A stretch of DNA of 64,000 nucleotides from Alkalidesulfovibrio alkalitolerans DSM 16529 (GCF_000422245.1 NZ_ATHI01000004.1:1-64000); one strand, 5' to 3'; positions 25,714 through 34,960 are shown, counted from the first letter of the stretch. The notes: generated by a model not told the origin, from the sequence alone. Program-made: numbers and translations.

Positions 25714-27036
25714 TCAACCCAGGCAGCGAAGACCGCCCTGGCTCCAGGGGCAGTGGCAGCAGGGCGCGATGGAGCCCTGGCAGTCGTGGACGAAAGGGAT
25801 GTCGCCGTCCACGTCGGCGCATGGCTCCAGGTTGCAGGCGAAACAGTCCGCGAACATGCCTGCGGCGGCCTCCTCGCGGAAGCGGACGAAACCAGGCGCG
25901 TTCCAGATATCCAGAAAGCCCGTTTCCTCCAGGCGGCCGAAGACCGAGCGCGCCACGCGCTTGCGCTTGCCCAATGGGTGGCAGACGAGATCGCGGGCCG
26001 TGAACAGGCAGGGGCCCACGGCGCCGTCGGCCGTGACCACGGCCGCGCATCCCGCGATGAACTGGCACGAGGGTTTGGGCGCGGCAAAGAGCGGCGGCAG
26101 ATCCAGGCGCACGCCAAGCGATCCGGCAAGCGCGGCAGCCTTGGCCAGGGCGCGGCGCGTCTCGGGAGACGGGGCGTGGTTGCCTGAGGCCAGGCGGGTC
26201 AGGTTCAGGGTCATCCCGCGTGCCTTGGCCTCGTCGAGAAGCCCGCGCGTCAGTTCGAGCAGTCGCAGGTCTTCGGCGGTCTTGGCGTATTTCCAGGGCA
26301 GGCCGTGGGCGCGGGAAAGGTCCAGGCCCTCGCGCGCGGCGCGCTCCCTCCAGGCGTCGTACAGTGCGCGGGCCTCCTCGGTGTCGGGGCAAAAGAGGCT
26401 TTCGGCCGCGTCCTCGGCCCGGTAGGGCAGCACGTGGCTGGCGAGCACGAAGGCCGCGCCGTGGCGCGCGGCGAAACGGATCACGCCGGGCAGCTCGGGC
26501 AGGGTGGAGCGCATGAGCACGAACTGGAGCCCGAATTCGAAGGGCGGCGCTTCGGCCGGGGTTTTCGGGACCAAGGCGCGGGCCTGGGCCAGGGCGTCGA
26601 GCCCGGCTTCTACCGCCGCCAGGAAGGGGCCGCCGTGCAGGGGATCGCGCGCGTCGGCAGATTCCCCCACAGTCTCAACGGACACGCAAAGCCGCGTCAG
26701 CCCAGCTTGGAGCAGGGCGCGCGCAACGTGGCGGTCCAGGAGCATGGCGTTGCTCTGAAAGCCGATTTGCGCATCGCGGGGCATGGCCTCGCGCGCCAGG
26801 GCGATCATCTCCGCCAGGTCGGGGTGCAAAAGCGGCTCGCCAAAGCCCGTGAGCACCAGGGAGCGCGCCCGGGCCAGGCCCGGCAGCACGCGGCGAAACA
26901 AGGAGAGCGGCAAATCCTCGTCGGGCACGCGGCAGCCCTCGGCTTGCTTGGGACACATGGCGCAGGCCAGGTTGCAGCGGGAGGTGGGCTCGACGTGCAG
27001 GGTCAGGGGAAGAGCGTGATGCGTCATCGGGTCCAT
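25714..27036 (-). CDS. Radical SAM/SPASM protein
   Basis: 440 residues. The radical SAM [4Fe-4S] motif is RCNLACAMCPKQ (about residues 20-31), followed by LVLTGFGEPLLHPD (GGE-like motif) and a core beta/alpha barrel. The C-terminal part has many Cys: CQFIAGCAAVVTADGAVGPC, CFACNLEPCADVDGD and CQGSIAPCCHCPW, a SPASM/twitch-like auxiliary cluster region. Such proteins modify peptides or mature metalloenzymes; the substrate is unknown. Two starts 9 bases apart (MDPMTHH) are possible and neither has a strong ribosome binding site. It precedes the hydantoinase-like gene on the same strand. Confidence 0.87.
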   Translation of the reverse strand: MDPMTHHALPLTLHVEPTSRCNLACAMCPKQAEGCRVPDEDLPLSLFRRVLPGLARARSLVLTGFGEPLLHPDLAEMIALAREAMPRDAQIGFQSNAMLLDRHVARALLQAGLTRLCVSVETVGESADARDPLHGGPFLAAVEAGLDALAQARALVPKTPAEAPPFEFGLQFVLMRSTLPELPGVIRFAARHGAAFVLASHVLPYRAEDAAESLFCPDTEEARALYDAWRERAAREGLDLSRAHGLPWKYAKTAEDLRLLELTRGLLDEAKARGMTLNLTRLASGNHAPSPETRRALAKAAALAGSLGVRLDLPPLFAAPKPSCQFIAGCAAVVTADGAVGPCLFTARDLVCHPLGKRKRVARSVFGRLEETGFLDIWNAPGFVRFREEAAAGMFADCFACNLEPCADVDGDIPFVHDCQGSIAPCCHCPWSQGGLRCLG

Positions 27037-27083
27037 CTAACAACGCGAGGCGAGGTTGAGAAGGGGCAGGGCATGTCAGGGGG

Positions 27084-27119
27084 ATAAGAAAAGGGCGCGG
27101 CCGGTTCCGGCCGCGCCCT
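27084..27119 (-). terminator. Terminator after cydB
   Basis: GC-rich stem (agggcgcggcc / ggccgcgccct, 27092-27102 with 27109-27119) followed on the minus strand by TTTTCTT. It lies 28 bp after the cydB stop. Confidence 0.85.
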
Positions 27120-27146
27120 CGTGCGTGGGATGAAGGCCCTCTCGGG

Positions 27147-28172
27147 CTAGTACGCCTCGTCGTAGTCCAGGTCGTCCTGCGTCAGGCGCGTGGCGAAGGT
27201 CTTGTAGGTCCAGAACTGGTAGATCAGCACGATGGGCACGAACACGGCGGCCACGCCGAGCATGATGGTCATGTTCAGTTCGCTGGCCGAGGCGTTGCGC
27301 GTGGTCAGGCTGTAGGCCGCGTCGATGGACGAGGGGATGAGCGCCGGGAAAAGCCCCACGATGCCGAAGAAGGTGCAGCCCAGGATGGTCGCGGCCGAGG
27401 CGAAGAAGGCCTTCCACCACGCGCGCGCGCCGATGAAGACCCGCATGGAGACGAGCCCCGCCACGGCGACCAGCGGCACGAGCAGAAGCACCGGGTTTTC
27501 CAGGTAGTTGGCGTAGAGGTTCGTAGACACGGCGGTCATGACCAGGAACCCCAGGACTACAAAGACCAGCACGGGCCAAAGCACGGTGGCGGCCGTGCGC
27601 GCTCTGGCGTGCAGTTCGCCACCGCTGCGGATGCACAGCCAGATGGCGCCGTGCACCATGAAGAGCGTGAGGAAAAGCACGCCGCCAGCCAGGCCGTAGG
27701 GGTTCAAGAGGTCGAGGATACCCGCCCGGATGAAACCGTCCTCGGCCACGGGCAGCCCGGCGAAGATGTTGGCGAAGGCCACGCCGAGCAGGATGGCGGG
27801 GGCCGCGCTGCCCACGAACTGGCAGCCGTCCCAGAGCTTGCGCCAGCCCGGGCCGTCGAGCTTGCCCCGGAACTCGAAGCTCACGGCGCGCACGATGAGC
27901 GCGAAGAGCAGGAGCATGAGCGCGGTATAGAGGCCCGAGAACATGGCCGCGTAGACCTGCGGGAAGGCCGCGAAGGTCACGCCGCCGGCCGTGATCAGCC
28001 AGACCTCGTTGCCGTCCCAGAAGGGACCGGCGGCATTGAGGAGCGTGCGTTTCTCATCGTCACTCTTGGCCACGAAGGGCATGAGCGTGCCCGCGCCCAG
28101 ATCGAAGCCGTCGAGCACGAAGTACATGGCCCACAGAAGACCCCACAGGAAGAACCAGATGTCGGCGAGCAT
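27147..28172 (-). CDS. cydB: Cytochrome bd quinol oxidase subunit II
   Basis: Membrane subunit of the quinol:O2 oxidoreductase that removes oxygen; 341 residues. Family segments are MYFVLDGFDLGAGTLMPF (about residues 15-32), GPFWDGNEVWLITAGG, FAAFPQVYAAMFSGLY and YQFWTYKTF near the C-terminus. The start MLADIWFFLW follows the cydA stop by 5 bases. No cydX-like frame was found in the short gap to the terminator. Confidence 0.95.
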   Translation of the reverse strand: MLADIWFFLWGLLWAMYFVLDGFDLGAGTLMPFVAKSDDEKRTLLNAAGPFWDGNEVWLITAGGVTFAAFPQVYAAMFSGLYTALMLLLFALIVRAVSFEFRGKLDGPGWRKLWDGCQFVGSAAPAILLGVAFANIFAGLPVAEDGFIRAGILDLLNPYGLAGGVLFLTLFMVHGAIWLCIRSGGELHARARTAATVLWPVLVFVVLGFLVMTAVSTNLYANYLENPVLLLVPLVAVAGLVSMRVFIGARAWWKAFFASAATILGCTFFGIVGLFPALIPSSIDAAYSLTTRNASASELNMTIMLGVAAVFVPIVLIYQFWTYKTFATRLTQDDLDYDEAY

Positions 28173-28177
28173 GATCG

Positions 28178-29518
28178 TCACTCCTTGGCGTTGGCGGGCA
28201 TGGCCGTCTTTTCGGGGGAATGGGGGCCTTTGGCCGCGTGGTAGGCGATGAGGTAGAACCCGGCCAGCCCGAGAACCGTGTACAGGGCGCACATGGTGAT
28301 CAGGCTGAACCAGACCTGGCCGGGGTCGATGACGTGCGAGTGGGCCTCCGAGGTGCGCAGGAGACCGTAGACGATCCAGGGCTGGCGGCCCACCTCGGCC
28401 ACGGCCCAGCCAGCCTGCAAGGCAAGGTAGGGCATGGGAATGGCCAGGATGGAGGCCTTCAGGAGCCACGGCTTGTCAGCGATGCTTTTGCGCCACCAGA
28501 AGGCCGCGGCCGCGAAGAGGATCATCAGCGTGCCAAGGCCCACCATGAGGCGGAAGGAAAGGAAGGTCAGCATCACGGGCGGCCTATCTTCCTTGGGGAA
28601 GTCGAGCAGTCCCTTGACCTCGGCCGAGGGATCGTTGAAGGCCAGGAGCGAAAGCAGGCTCGGGATGGTCAGGGCCTCCACCGCATTGCCCTCGTTGGCC
28701 TCGTCGGGGATGACCAGAAGGCTCATGCCCGCGTTCTTTTGCGTCACCCAGTGCGACTCCATGGCCGCAAGCTTGGCAGGCTGCAATACGGCCACCTGAT
28801 TGCCGTGATGGTGGCCGTGGGCGGCCACGAAGACGGCCATGGCCAAGGCCAGAGGCGCGGCCATGCGGTAGGCGCTGGAGAAGAATTCCACGTTCTGCTT
28901 TTTGAGGAGATGCCAGGCCGAGACGCCCATGACGAACATGGCGCCGACCAGATAACAACCCGCCATGGTGTGCACGAACTGGTTCCAGGCGAAGGGGTTT
29001 GTGGCCACGGCCATGAAGTCGGCCAGTTCGGCGCGGTCGTTGCGCAGCACGTAGCCCATGGGGTTTTGCATGAATCCGTTGGCCAGGATGATCCACACGG
29101 CCGAGAGATTCGCGCCGAAGAAGATCAGCCAGGCCACGAACGCGTGCGCTTTCTTCGAAAGCTTTTTCCAGCCGAAGACCCACACGCCGATGAAGGTGGA
29201 CTCGAGGAAGAAGGCCGCTGTGGCCTCGATGGCCAGGAGCGATCCGAAGATGTCGCCCACGAAGGCGGAGTAGCGCGCCCAGTTGGTGCCGAACTGGAAC
29301 TCAAGGGTGATGCCCGTGACCACGCCCACGGCGAAGTTGATGAGGAATAGCTTGCCCCAGAACTTGGTCATGCGCAGCCACTTTTCGTCGCCGGTGCGCA
29401 CCCATTTCGTCTCGAAGATGGCGATGAGCAGCGACAGGCCGATGGTCAGGGGAACGAAAAGGAAATGGAACATGGTGGCTGCAGCGAACTGAAGCCGCGA
29501 AAGAAGCAGTACGTCCAT
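28178..29518 (-). CDS. cydA: Cytochrome bd quinol oxidase subunit I
   Basis: Heme-bearing subunit (b558, b595, d), 446 residues. Axial His 19 sits in FAAATMFHFLFVPLTIGL, the second heme ligand region in HTMAGCYLVGAMFVMGVSAWHL, and the conserved GRQPWIVYGLLRT after the Q-loop is present. The Q-loop is short, as in the CydAB type common in anaerobes. The start MDVLLLSRLQ is preferred (GAGAGG upstream) over an 11-codon extension. It is the first gene of a cydAB operon. In sulfate reducers this oxidase serves oxygen defence and possibly respiration with menaquinol. Confidence 0.95.
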   Translation of the reverse strand: MDVLLLSRLQFAAATMFHFLFVPLTIGLSLLIAIFETKWVRTGDEKWLRMTKFWGKLFLINFAVGVVTGITLEFQFGTNWARYSAFVGDIFGSLLAIEATAAFFLESTFIGVWVFGWKKLSKKAHAFVAWLIFFGANLSAVWIILANGFMQNPMGYVLRNDRAELADFMAVATNPFAWNQFVHTMAGCYLVGAMFVMGVSAWHLLKKQNVEFFSSAYRMAAPLALAMAVFVAAHGHHHGNQVAVLQPAKLAAMESHWVTQKNAGMSLLVIPDEANEGNAVEALTIPSLLSLLAFNDPSAEVKGLLDFPKEDRPPVMLTFLSFRLMVGLGTLMILFAAAAFWWRKSIADKPWLLKASILAIPMPYLALQAGWAVAEVGRQPWIVYGLLRTSEAHSHVIDPGQVWFSLITMCALYTVLGLAGFYLIAYHAAKGPHSPEKTAMPANAKE

Positions 29519-29717
29519 GGTGACCCTCTCCGAATGAATTTGCGACGGCATGAGGCGATTGTCATGGCACTAGCGCGCTGTCCGGGAAATGGCAACATCC
29601 GGGATGGATTGTATGCCTTCTTGAATACGCTTCCAGGACTCCGGGCTTATTGGACGGTGATGAAAAATCCTTTCGAGTCAAGGCGTTGAGGAGGCGCGAA
29701 GGATTTTTTCGAGGGAT

Positions 29718-29755
29718 GAAAAAAAACGCGCGCGGGAAGAGATGTCTTCCCGCGC
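29718..29755 (-). terminator. Terminator after roo
   Basis: Perfect 11-bp stem gcgcgggaaga / tcttcccgcgc (29730-29740 with 29745-29755), followed on the minus strand by a run of T (from 29727 leftwards). A second hairpin at about 29663-29710 (aaaatccttt / aaggatttttt) lies beyond it. The 305 bp between cydA and roo hold only these hairpins, a truncated repeat and the cydA promoter region. Confidence 0.85.
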
Positions 29756-29765
29756 ACGATCAACC

Positions 29766-29821
29766 CAGGCTGTTGGAAAAGCCCCATCTACGGCTTTGCC
29801 GCGAAAAGCTCAAATCCTCAA
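29766..29821 (+). repeat. Dispersed long palindrome, copy 6 (half element)
   Basis: Only the head arm is present (caggctgttggaaaag, then CATCTACGGCTTTGCCGCGA and AAAGCTCAAATCCTC). It is cut off at the stop codon of roo. Confidence 0.6.
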
Positions 29822-29823
29822 AC

Positions 29824-31044
29824 TCAGCTGAAGGCTTCGATCTTGGTCTTGAGTTCGCGCGCAATGGCCCGGCCGTACTCGTGGCAGCGGGTGAACGTCT
29901 CGTGGTCCGGACGGTTCTGAACCTTTATGGGGTCGCCGCCGACCATCTCCACGCCGATCTTGTCCAGCCACTCGGCCAGAATCTTCACCGACTCGCCGCT
30001 CCAGCCAAAAGAGCCGAAGCAGCCGCCGACCTTGTTCAGGGGCCGAAGACCCTTGAAGTACTGCAGCACCCCGGCCATGGCGGGCAGGATGCCGTTGTTG
30101 TGGGTGGGGCAGCCCACGACCAGCGCGCCGGAGTCGAAAAGCTCGGTCATGATCGTGGAGTGGTGGTCGTTCTTGACGTTCATGACCTTCACGGGCACGC
30201 CCTCGGCCGCGATGCCCGAGGCCACGGCCTCGGCCATGTGCTCGGTGGAGTGCCACATGGTGTCGTAAATGACCAGGGCGCGCTTGGCAGGCTTGGCCGT
30301 GGCGAACTCGCGGTACCTCTCCAGCACCCAGGCGCAGTCCTGGCCGCGCCAGATCAGGCCATGGTCGGGCAGTATCATCTCGACGTCCAGGTTCAGCTTG
30401 GCCAGCGCGTCCAGGGTCTTGATGACGATGGGCGAGAAGGGCTGCACGATGTTCGCATAGTACTCCTTGAGCGCGCGCAGCAGTTTATCGCGGTCCACTT
30501 CGTCGGCAAAGCGTTCGGACGTGGCCATGTTCTGGCCGAAGGCGTCGGAGGAGAAGAGCATCTTCTCTTCGGGGATGTAGGTGGCCATGTTGTCGGGCCA
30601 GTGCAGCATGCGCGTCTCGATGAACTGCATGGTGCGCTTGCCGATGGAGGCCACGTGGCCGGTGGGGCAGATTTCAAGCGGCCAGTCGTCGTGGTGGTAG
30701 ATGGAGCGGATGTTCTTGGCGCCCATGGGCGAGCAGAATATCTTCTCTGGCTTCATGCGCTCCACGGCCTCCACCAGGCAGCCCGCGTGGTCGGGCTCCA
30801 GGTGGTTGACCACGATGTAGTCCACGCGCGTGAGGTCGCCGCCCAGGAGCGAGGCCACGTTGCAGAACAACTCGTCCTTGTTTTCCTCCTCCACTGTGTC
30901 CAGGAGCGTGATCTTTTCATCCTTGACCAGGAAGGCGTTGTAGGTGGTGCCGAAGGGCGAGCGCGAGTAGCCGTGGAAATCGCGTGTGGCCCAGGCCACG
31001 GCGCCGACCCAGTGGATGTCGTCCGTGATGGGAAATGGTCTCAT
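29824..31044 (-). CDS. roo: Rubredoxin:oxygen oxidoreductase (flavodiiron protein)
   Basis: Cytoplasmic O2 (or NO) reductase that takes electrons from rubredoxin and reduces O2 to water; 406 residues. The N-terminal metallo-beta-lactamase-like domain has the diiron ligands HLEPDHAG (about residues 81-88), CPTGHVAS, SSDAFGQ and LPDHGLIW. The C-terminal flavodoxin domain begins about residue 258 (ALVIYDTMWHSTEHMAEAV) and has the GCFGSFGWSGE loop. The start MRPFPITDD follows a terminator-like hairpin after the rubredoxin gene. The gene pair and order match rub-roo of Desulfovibrio. Confidence 0.96.
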   Translation of the reverse strand: MRPFPITDDIHWVGAVAWATRDFHGYSRSPFGTTYNAFLVKDEKITLLDTVEEENKDELFCNVASLLGGDLTRVDYIVVNHLEPDHAGCLVEAVERMKPEKIFCSPMGAKNIRSIYHHDDWPLEICPTGHVASIGKRTMQFIETRMLHWPDNMATYIPEEKMLFSSDAFGQNMATSERFADEVDRDKLLRALKEYYANIVQPFSPIVIKTLDALAKLNLDVEMILPDHGLIWRGQDCAWVLERYREFATAKPAKRALVIYDTMWHSTEHMAEAVASGIAAEGVPVKVMNVKNDHHSTIMTELFDSGALVVGCPTHNNGILPAMAGVLQYFKGLRPLNKVGGCFGSFGWSGESVKILAEWLDKIGVEMVGGDPIKVQNRPDHETFTRCHEYGRAIARELKTKIEAFS

Positions 31045-31123
31045 GCCGATCCTCGTGCGCCGTCGCGTGGGACGGCGAATTGATGGTGCTTCGTGTCTGG
31101 AAAACGACGGCCCTGGGGCCAGT

Positions 31124-31160
31124 GGCGAAAAAAGCGGCGGCCGAACGTCCCGGCCGCCGT
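31124..31160 (-). terminator. Terminator or attenuator between rubredoxin and roo
   Basis: Stem cggcggcc / ggccgccg (about 31134-31159), followed on the minus strand by TTTTTTC. It sits 14 bp after the rubredoxin stop, inside what would be a rub-roo operon, so it probably lets only part of transcription through, or roo has its own promoter. Confidence 0.8.
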
Positions 31161-31172
31161 ATGTGCAAACGA

Positions 31173-31331
31173 TCAGCCCTCGGGCGAGAACTCGCTTTTG
31201 TCGGCGCCGCAGACCGGACAGGTCCAGTCGTCGGGCACCTTGTCGAATTCTGTTCCCGGAGCGACGTTGTTGTCGGGGTCGCCTTCCTTGGGATCGTATA
31301 CATATCCACAGATGTTGCAAACGTAGCGCAT
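31173..31331 (-). CDS. rub: Rubredoxin
   Basis: 52-residue Fe(Cys)4 electron carrier, too short for most gene finders. It starts [20 protein letters not shown] and ends [17 protein letters not shown]; the two CxxCG pairs (residues 5-8 and 38-41) bind the iron. It is the expected electron donor of Roo, whose gene follows at 31044. The ATG is preceded on the minus strand by GGAGGAC. Confidence 0.96.
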   Translation of the reverse strand: MRYVCNICGYVYDPKEGDPDNNVAPGTEFDKVPDDWTCPVCGADKSEFSPEG

Positions 31332-31386
31332 GATGGAGTCCTCCCCGATCATTGTTGGTCAGCAGGTGGTTACAAACTTCGTTTCA

Positions 31387-31507
31387 CAGATCGTTCAAAA
31401 GCGTCAGGCGCAGGCGTACAAAACGTTCGTGTCCGACGCATAGCAGAGATGCGCGAGGATTTGAACCTTTGTGACACCGCAGCAGACGGTGATTTTTGAG
31501 CGGTCCG
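31387..31507 (-). repeat. Dispersed long palindrome, copy 7 (abuts desulfoferrodoxin stop)
   Basis: Divergent full-length copy. On the minus strand it starts CGGACCGCTCAAAAATCACC immediately after the TGA stop of the desulfoferrodoxin gene, with GCAAATCCTCGCG-type inner arms. It separates the dfx gene from the rubredoxin gene. Confidence 0.7.
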
Positions 31508-31891
31508 TCAACCCTCGGCCTTCCAGTGGCCGTGAATGTTGCAGTATTCGCGGGCGGTCACCTTGGCCGCCTGGAGACAGAACTCGGCCTCGGGCGCGTC
31601 GCCGGGCTTGAGGAACTTGTGGTAGCTCACGCCGTCTGCGACGAGTTCGATCCACTCGATATAGTGCTTCTCTTCCATGGGATGGGCCACGGCCCCGACC
31701 TTGACCTTGTAGCCGGTCGCGGTCTTCTCGATGACCGGGACGTGCTTTTCCTTGGCCGCGTCCACGGTGCCTTCCTTCATGTACTTCATGGGCTCGCCGC
31801 AGCAGACGAGTTCGCCCGCGCCGCCGTGCAGTACGGCGACGATGTTGCCACAGGCCTCGCACTTGTAGACTTCATACCTTTCAGCCGCCAT
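31508..31891 (-). CDS. dfx: Desulfoferrodoxin (superoxide reductase)
   Basis: 127-residue two-domain superoxide reductase of anaerobes; reduces superoxide to peroxide without making O2. The N-terminal desulforedoxin-like Fe centre I has CEACGN and VCCGEP (a CxxC plus CC set). Centre II has the His ligands in [19 protein letters not shown] and the CNIHGHW C-terminus with the Cys and His ligands, and an upstream Glu for closing the site. The start [10 protein letters not shown] has an AAGGAGG site. It belongs to the roo-rub region but is separated by a long palindrome. Confidence 0.96.
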   Translation of the reverse strand: MAAERYEVYKCEACGNIVAVLHGGAGELVCCGEPMKYMKEGTVDAAKEKHVPVIEKTATGYKVKVGAVAHPMEEKHYIEWIELVADGVSYHKFLKPGDAPEAEFCLQAAKVTAREYCNIHGHWKAEG

Positions 31892-32106
31892 ATCGATGAC
31901 CTCCTTGATGGTCGTTCCGGCAGGCGGTCGCGCAGACCGCCCAGGCCTTCTCCGCAGCGCGAGCGCCACGGACTAGGGCGCATCATACCCCATTTGGATT
32001 ATTTTTCAACGCCGGAAAGACGATTGCCCGCGAGGTCGCGGGAACCGGGCGGGATGACAGCCACTTTGCGGGGAGGGGGAGCGCTCCCAGCGCCTCCCCC
32101 GACCGC

Positions 32107-32451
32107 TCATGTGGCGAGCATGCGCTGCAGTTCGCTGATGCCCACGTCGAGTTCGGGCACGAAGCACAGGCCCAACTCCGGGCCGTTCACCCAGCGCACC
32201 TCGCAGGTCAGCCCCTGAAGGCGGAAGTTTCGGACCGAGAGCCCGGAGTCGATGATCAGCCGCTGTCCCACGGCATAGGCCGCAGCGGAGCCTTCCAGGC
32301 GGCAGCGCGCGCCGCCCCGGCTGATGTCCACGAGTCGCGCCGGGTGCGGCGAGAGGGCGTCGCCGCGCAGGGTGCAGGAATGCTCGAAACCGAAGGCCTT
32401 GAGGTACAGCCGCGGATGTGCGCGGCGATCCTGGGATTCCTGGGACGACAT
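32107..32451 (-). CDS. PilZ-domain protein
   Basis: 114-residue single PilZ domain, a cyclic-di-GMP receptor. The binding signature is present: RRAHPRL (RxxxR) near the N-terminus and VDISRGGAR (D/NxSxxG) about residue 42. It lies 34 bp after the heme chemoreceptor gene on the same strand and is probably the last gene of that operon, which may couple c-di-GMP to taxis. A GC-rich hairpin (about 32069-32101) lies just after it. Confidence 0.88.
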   Translation of the reverse strand: MSSQESQDRRAHPRLYLKAFGFEHSCTLRGDALSPHPARLVDISRGGARCRLEGSAAAYAVGQRLIIDSGLSVRNFRLQGLTCEVRWVNGPELGLCFVPELDVGISELQRMLAT

Positions 32452-32485
32452 GCGGGCCCCCTTTGCCGTTATCGAGGTGCTGATG

Positions 32486-34486
32486 TCAGTTCTTGAACTT
32501 CTCCACCAGGCCGCTCAGGTTCGCGGCCATGCGGGCCACGTCCTGGATGCGCGCGTTGGCTTCCTGAATCTGGCGCGAGATGTCCTGCGAGTTCGTGTTG
32601 ATGGTCGTGACGTTGGTGTTGATCTCCTCGCTCGTGGCGGACTGCTGCTCCGAGGCCGTGGCGATGTTGCGCACCATGTCGGCGATGGCCTCGGATTGGC
32701 GGATGATCTCCATGAGTACGTTGCCGGACTCCTCGACCATGCCGGTGGCCTTCTCCACGCGCTCTCGCGTCAGGCCCATCTCGCTCACTGCCGCGCCGCT
32801 GACCTGCTGGATGTCGGCGATGACCTGGCCGACTTCCTTGGTCGCGGACATGGTCTTCTCGGCGAGCTTCCTGACCTCGTCCGCGACCACGGCGAAGCCC
32901 CGGCCCGCGTCGCCCGCGCGCGCGGCCTCGATGGCGGCGTTGAGCGCCAAAAGGTTCGTCTGGTCCGCGATGTCGGTGATGACCGAGAGCACCCGACCGA
33001 TGTCCTCGGCCTTGGCCGCGAGGCTGTTCAGCGTCGTGGCCAGCTCACCCGCCGTGCGGGCCACCTCGCGCGTCGTGGCGACGGTCTCGGAGACCCGATT
33101 GCCGCCCGCTTGGGCCACGGAGTTGGCCTTTTCGGCCGCCTCGGCGGTCTGCCCGGCGTTTTGGGCCACTTCGAGCACGGTGGCGTTCATTTCTTCCATG
33201 GCCGTGGCCACCTGGGCGGTGCTGTCGGCCGTGCCGTCCACGCCGCGTGTGAGGTCGTCCATCTGGGTGGAGAGGACCGCGGAGGCGGATGTCAACTCGC
33301 GGGCCACGGTGGTCACCTGTTCCGCGACTTCCAGGAGGTTCTTGCGCTGGGCTTCGATGCGGCCCTTGTCCAGTTCCTCCTGCGTCAGGTCGATCATCAC
33401 GCCGATGGCGCCCACGACCTTTCCGGCGGAATCGCGTAGCGGCGAGATTTCATAGTGCAGGGGGAAGGTCACGCCGTCGGCGCGGGCATAGCGGATCACG
33501 CCGTTGACCGAGCGGCCTTGGCCGAGCACTTCGGCCGTGCAGTCGTTCTCGCGGCCGAAGATGTCGGCGATGGTCTTGCCGAGCACCTTGTCCTCGGACT
33601 TGCCCAGGATGTTTCTAAGCGGCACGTTGGCCACGTCGAGGCGGCTGTCTTTGTCCGTGACGAAGAGCGGGATGATGATGCCGTCGAGGATGCCTTTGTT
33701 GTATTCGAGCTGATCCTTCATGCGCTGGATCATGGTCGTCAGGTAGGTGCACAGGTTCGAGAGCTCGTCCTTGCCGCCCACGTCGAAGCAGACGTCGAGT
33801 TCGCCCGCGCTGACCCGCTCAGAGAATTTGGCGATGACCTGGATGCGCCGTACCACGGCGTTGCGCATGAAGAGCAGCAACGCGCCGAGCAGGAGCACGA
33901 GTCCGGCCAGGGAGATCAGGCCGCTTTGCCGCTGTACCGAGGAGAGCGCGCCCATTTCCTCTTCAAGGTTCTGCAGGATGACCAAGGAGCCCAGGATCGG
34001 CTTGCTGCGGCCGTGGCAGTGGTAGCAGCGCGGCTCGTTGGGGATGGACTCGACCTCCATGAAATAGGGCTTGCCCTCGAAGTCGATGATCCTGCCGATG
34101 TTGACGATGTTTTCCAGACTCTCCTTCAGGGCTCTGGCGACGTTGCTGTTCTGGACCTCGGGCAGGTCGCGGCGGCGGAAATCCTCGCGCGTGCTGTAGG
34201 TCACGTTGCCGTCCCAGTTGGTCACGGAGATGGTCAGGTTGTCGAACTCCGAGGCCAGGATCTGGAACTGCCGCGTGGTTTCGGCGTCGTTGCCCTTGCG
34301 CATGGGCTCGTCGATGGCCATCTGCACGAGCTTGGCGGTGCGGGCCGCGCCGCGTTCGATCTCGTGCATGATGCCCTGGCGCTGCCAGTGCGAGTTGGCC
34401 AGGAAGAGGCCGGTGAAGGCCAGTATGGTCAGGGCCGAGGTGAGGACAAGTACTTTGGCGCCCAGGGAGCGTTGAATGAAATTCAT
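32486..34486 (-). CDS. Methyl-accepting chemotaxis protein with periplasmic c-type heme motif
   Basis: 666-residue chemoreceptor. Membrane segments at about 11-30 and 190-207 bracket a periplasmic domain that contains a CxxCH motif, [12 protein letters not shown] (about residues 152-163), so a covalent heme c is expected; the domain resembles the Tll0287/DUF3365 type. Then follow a HAMP-like linker, a PAS domain (about 265-375; [19 protein letters not shown]) and a signalling domain with the hairpin tip [20 protein letters not shown]. The architecture recalls DcrA, a redox/O2 sensor of Desulfovibrio. A tetraheme cytochrome gene lies 12 bp upstream and a PilZ gene follows. There is no CheR-docking pentapeptide. 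Confidence 0.93.
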   Translation of the reverse strand: MNFIQRSLGAKVLVLTSALTILAFTGLFLANSHWQRQGIMHEIERGAARTAKLVQMAIDEPMRKGNDAETTRQFQILASEFDNLTISVTNWDGNVTYSTREDFRRRDLPEVQNSNVARALKESLENIVNIGRIIDFEGKPYFMEVESIPNEPRCYHCHGRSKPILGSLVILQNLEEEMGALSSVQRQSGLISLAGLVLLLGALLLFMRNAVVRRIQVIAKFSERVSAGELDVCFDVGGKDELSNLCTYLTTMIQRMKDQLEYNKGILDGIIIPLFVTDKDSRLDVANVPLRNILGKSEDKVLGKTIADIFGRENDCTAEVLGQGRSVNGVIRYARADGVTFPLHYEISPLRDSAGKVVGAIGVMIDLTQEELDKGRIEAQRKNLLEVAEQVTTVARELTSASAVLSTQMDDLTRGVDGTADSTAQVATAMEEMNATVLEVAQNAGQTAEAAEKANSVAQAGGNRVSETVATTREVARTAGELATTLNSLAAKAEDIGRVLSVITDIADQTNLLALNAAIEAARAGDAGRGFAVVADEVRKLAEKTMSATKEVGQVIADIQQVSGAAVSEMGLTRERVEKATGMVEESGNVLMEIIRQSEAIADMVRNIATASEQQSATSEEINTNVTTINTNSQDISRQIQEANARIQDVARMAANLSGLVEKFKN

Positions 34487-34498
34487 CGTGCCGCCTCC

Positions 34499-34960
34499 CT
34501 AGTGCGCCCCGCCGTAGATCAGCGGCTTGAAGTTGAAGGCCTCGACGCGCTCGGCGTTGTGGCAGGATTCGCAGTCGCGCATGTGCATGCGGCGGGTGAT
34601 GAGCCCCGGGTCGCCGAATTCGGCGTGCAGGCTGCCCGGGCCGTGGCAGACCTCGCATCCCGCGTCGGAGAGGTGAGGCGTTTTGTCGTAACTTTCGAAG
34701 CCGCCAGGCTGGCCGTAGCCCGTGGTGTGGCAGGCGTAGCACTCCTTGAGTTCCTCGGGAGTGAGGCCGCGGGCCATGACGGCCACGCTTCGCCACGATT
34801 TGGCCTTCTTGGAGTATTTTGTGAAGTTCTCGTGTTCCTGGGGATGACAGGCCCCGCAGGCCTCGGTTCCCACGTAGGTCGGCGTTTGGGCGCGGCAGTC
34901 CGCGCCGAGAACGAGGATGAGCACGGCGGACAAGGCGAGAGCCAAGACGCGGGTGTTCAC
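34499..34960 (-). CDS. Periplasmic tetraheme cytochrome, c554-like
   Basis: 153 residues with a Sec signal peptide (hydrophobic residues 5-20, probable cleavage after CRA). Four CxxCH heme motifs are present: CGACH, CYACH, CEVCH and CESCH. The spacing and the GCEVCHGPGSLH block fit cytochrome c554 / multiheme NrfB-like proteins rather than cytochrome c3. It is the first gene of an operon with the heme chemoreceptor (12-bp spacing), which suggests an electron or ligand relay to that receptor; this is inference. Confidence 0.92.
   Translation of the reverse strand: MNTRVLALALSAVLILVLGADCRAQTPTYVGTEACGACHPQEHENFTKYSKKAKSWRSVAVMARGLTPEELKECYACHTTGYGQPGGFESYDKTPHLSDAGCEVCHGPGSLHAEFGDPGLITRRMHMRDCESCHNAERVEAFNFKPLIYGGAH

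Noticed and set aside
29552-29715. Small gene between cydA and the roo terminator
   Set aside because: Only very short frames without ribosome binding sites; the stretch is better explained as promoter plus a hairpin.
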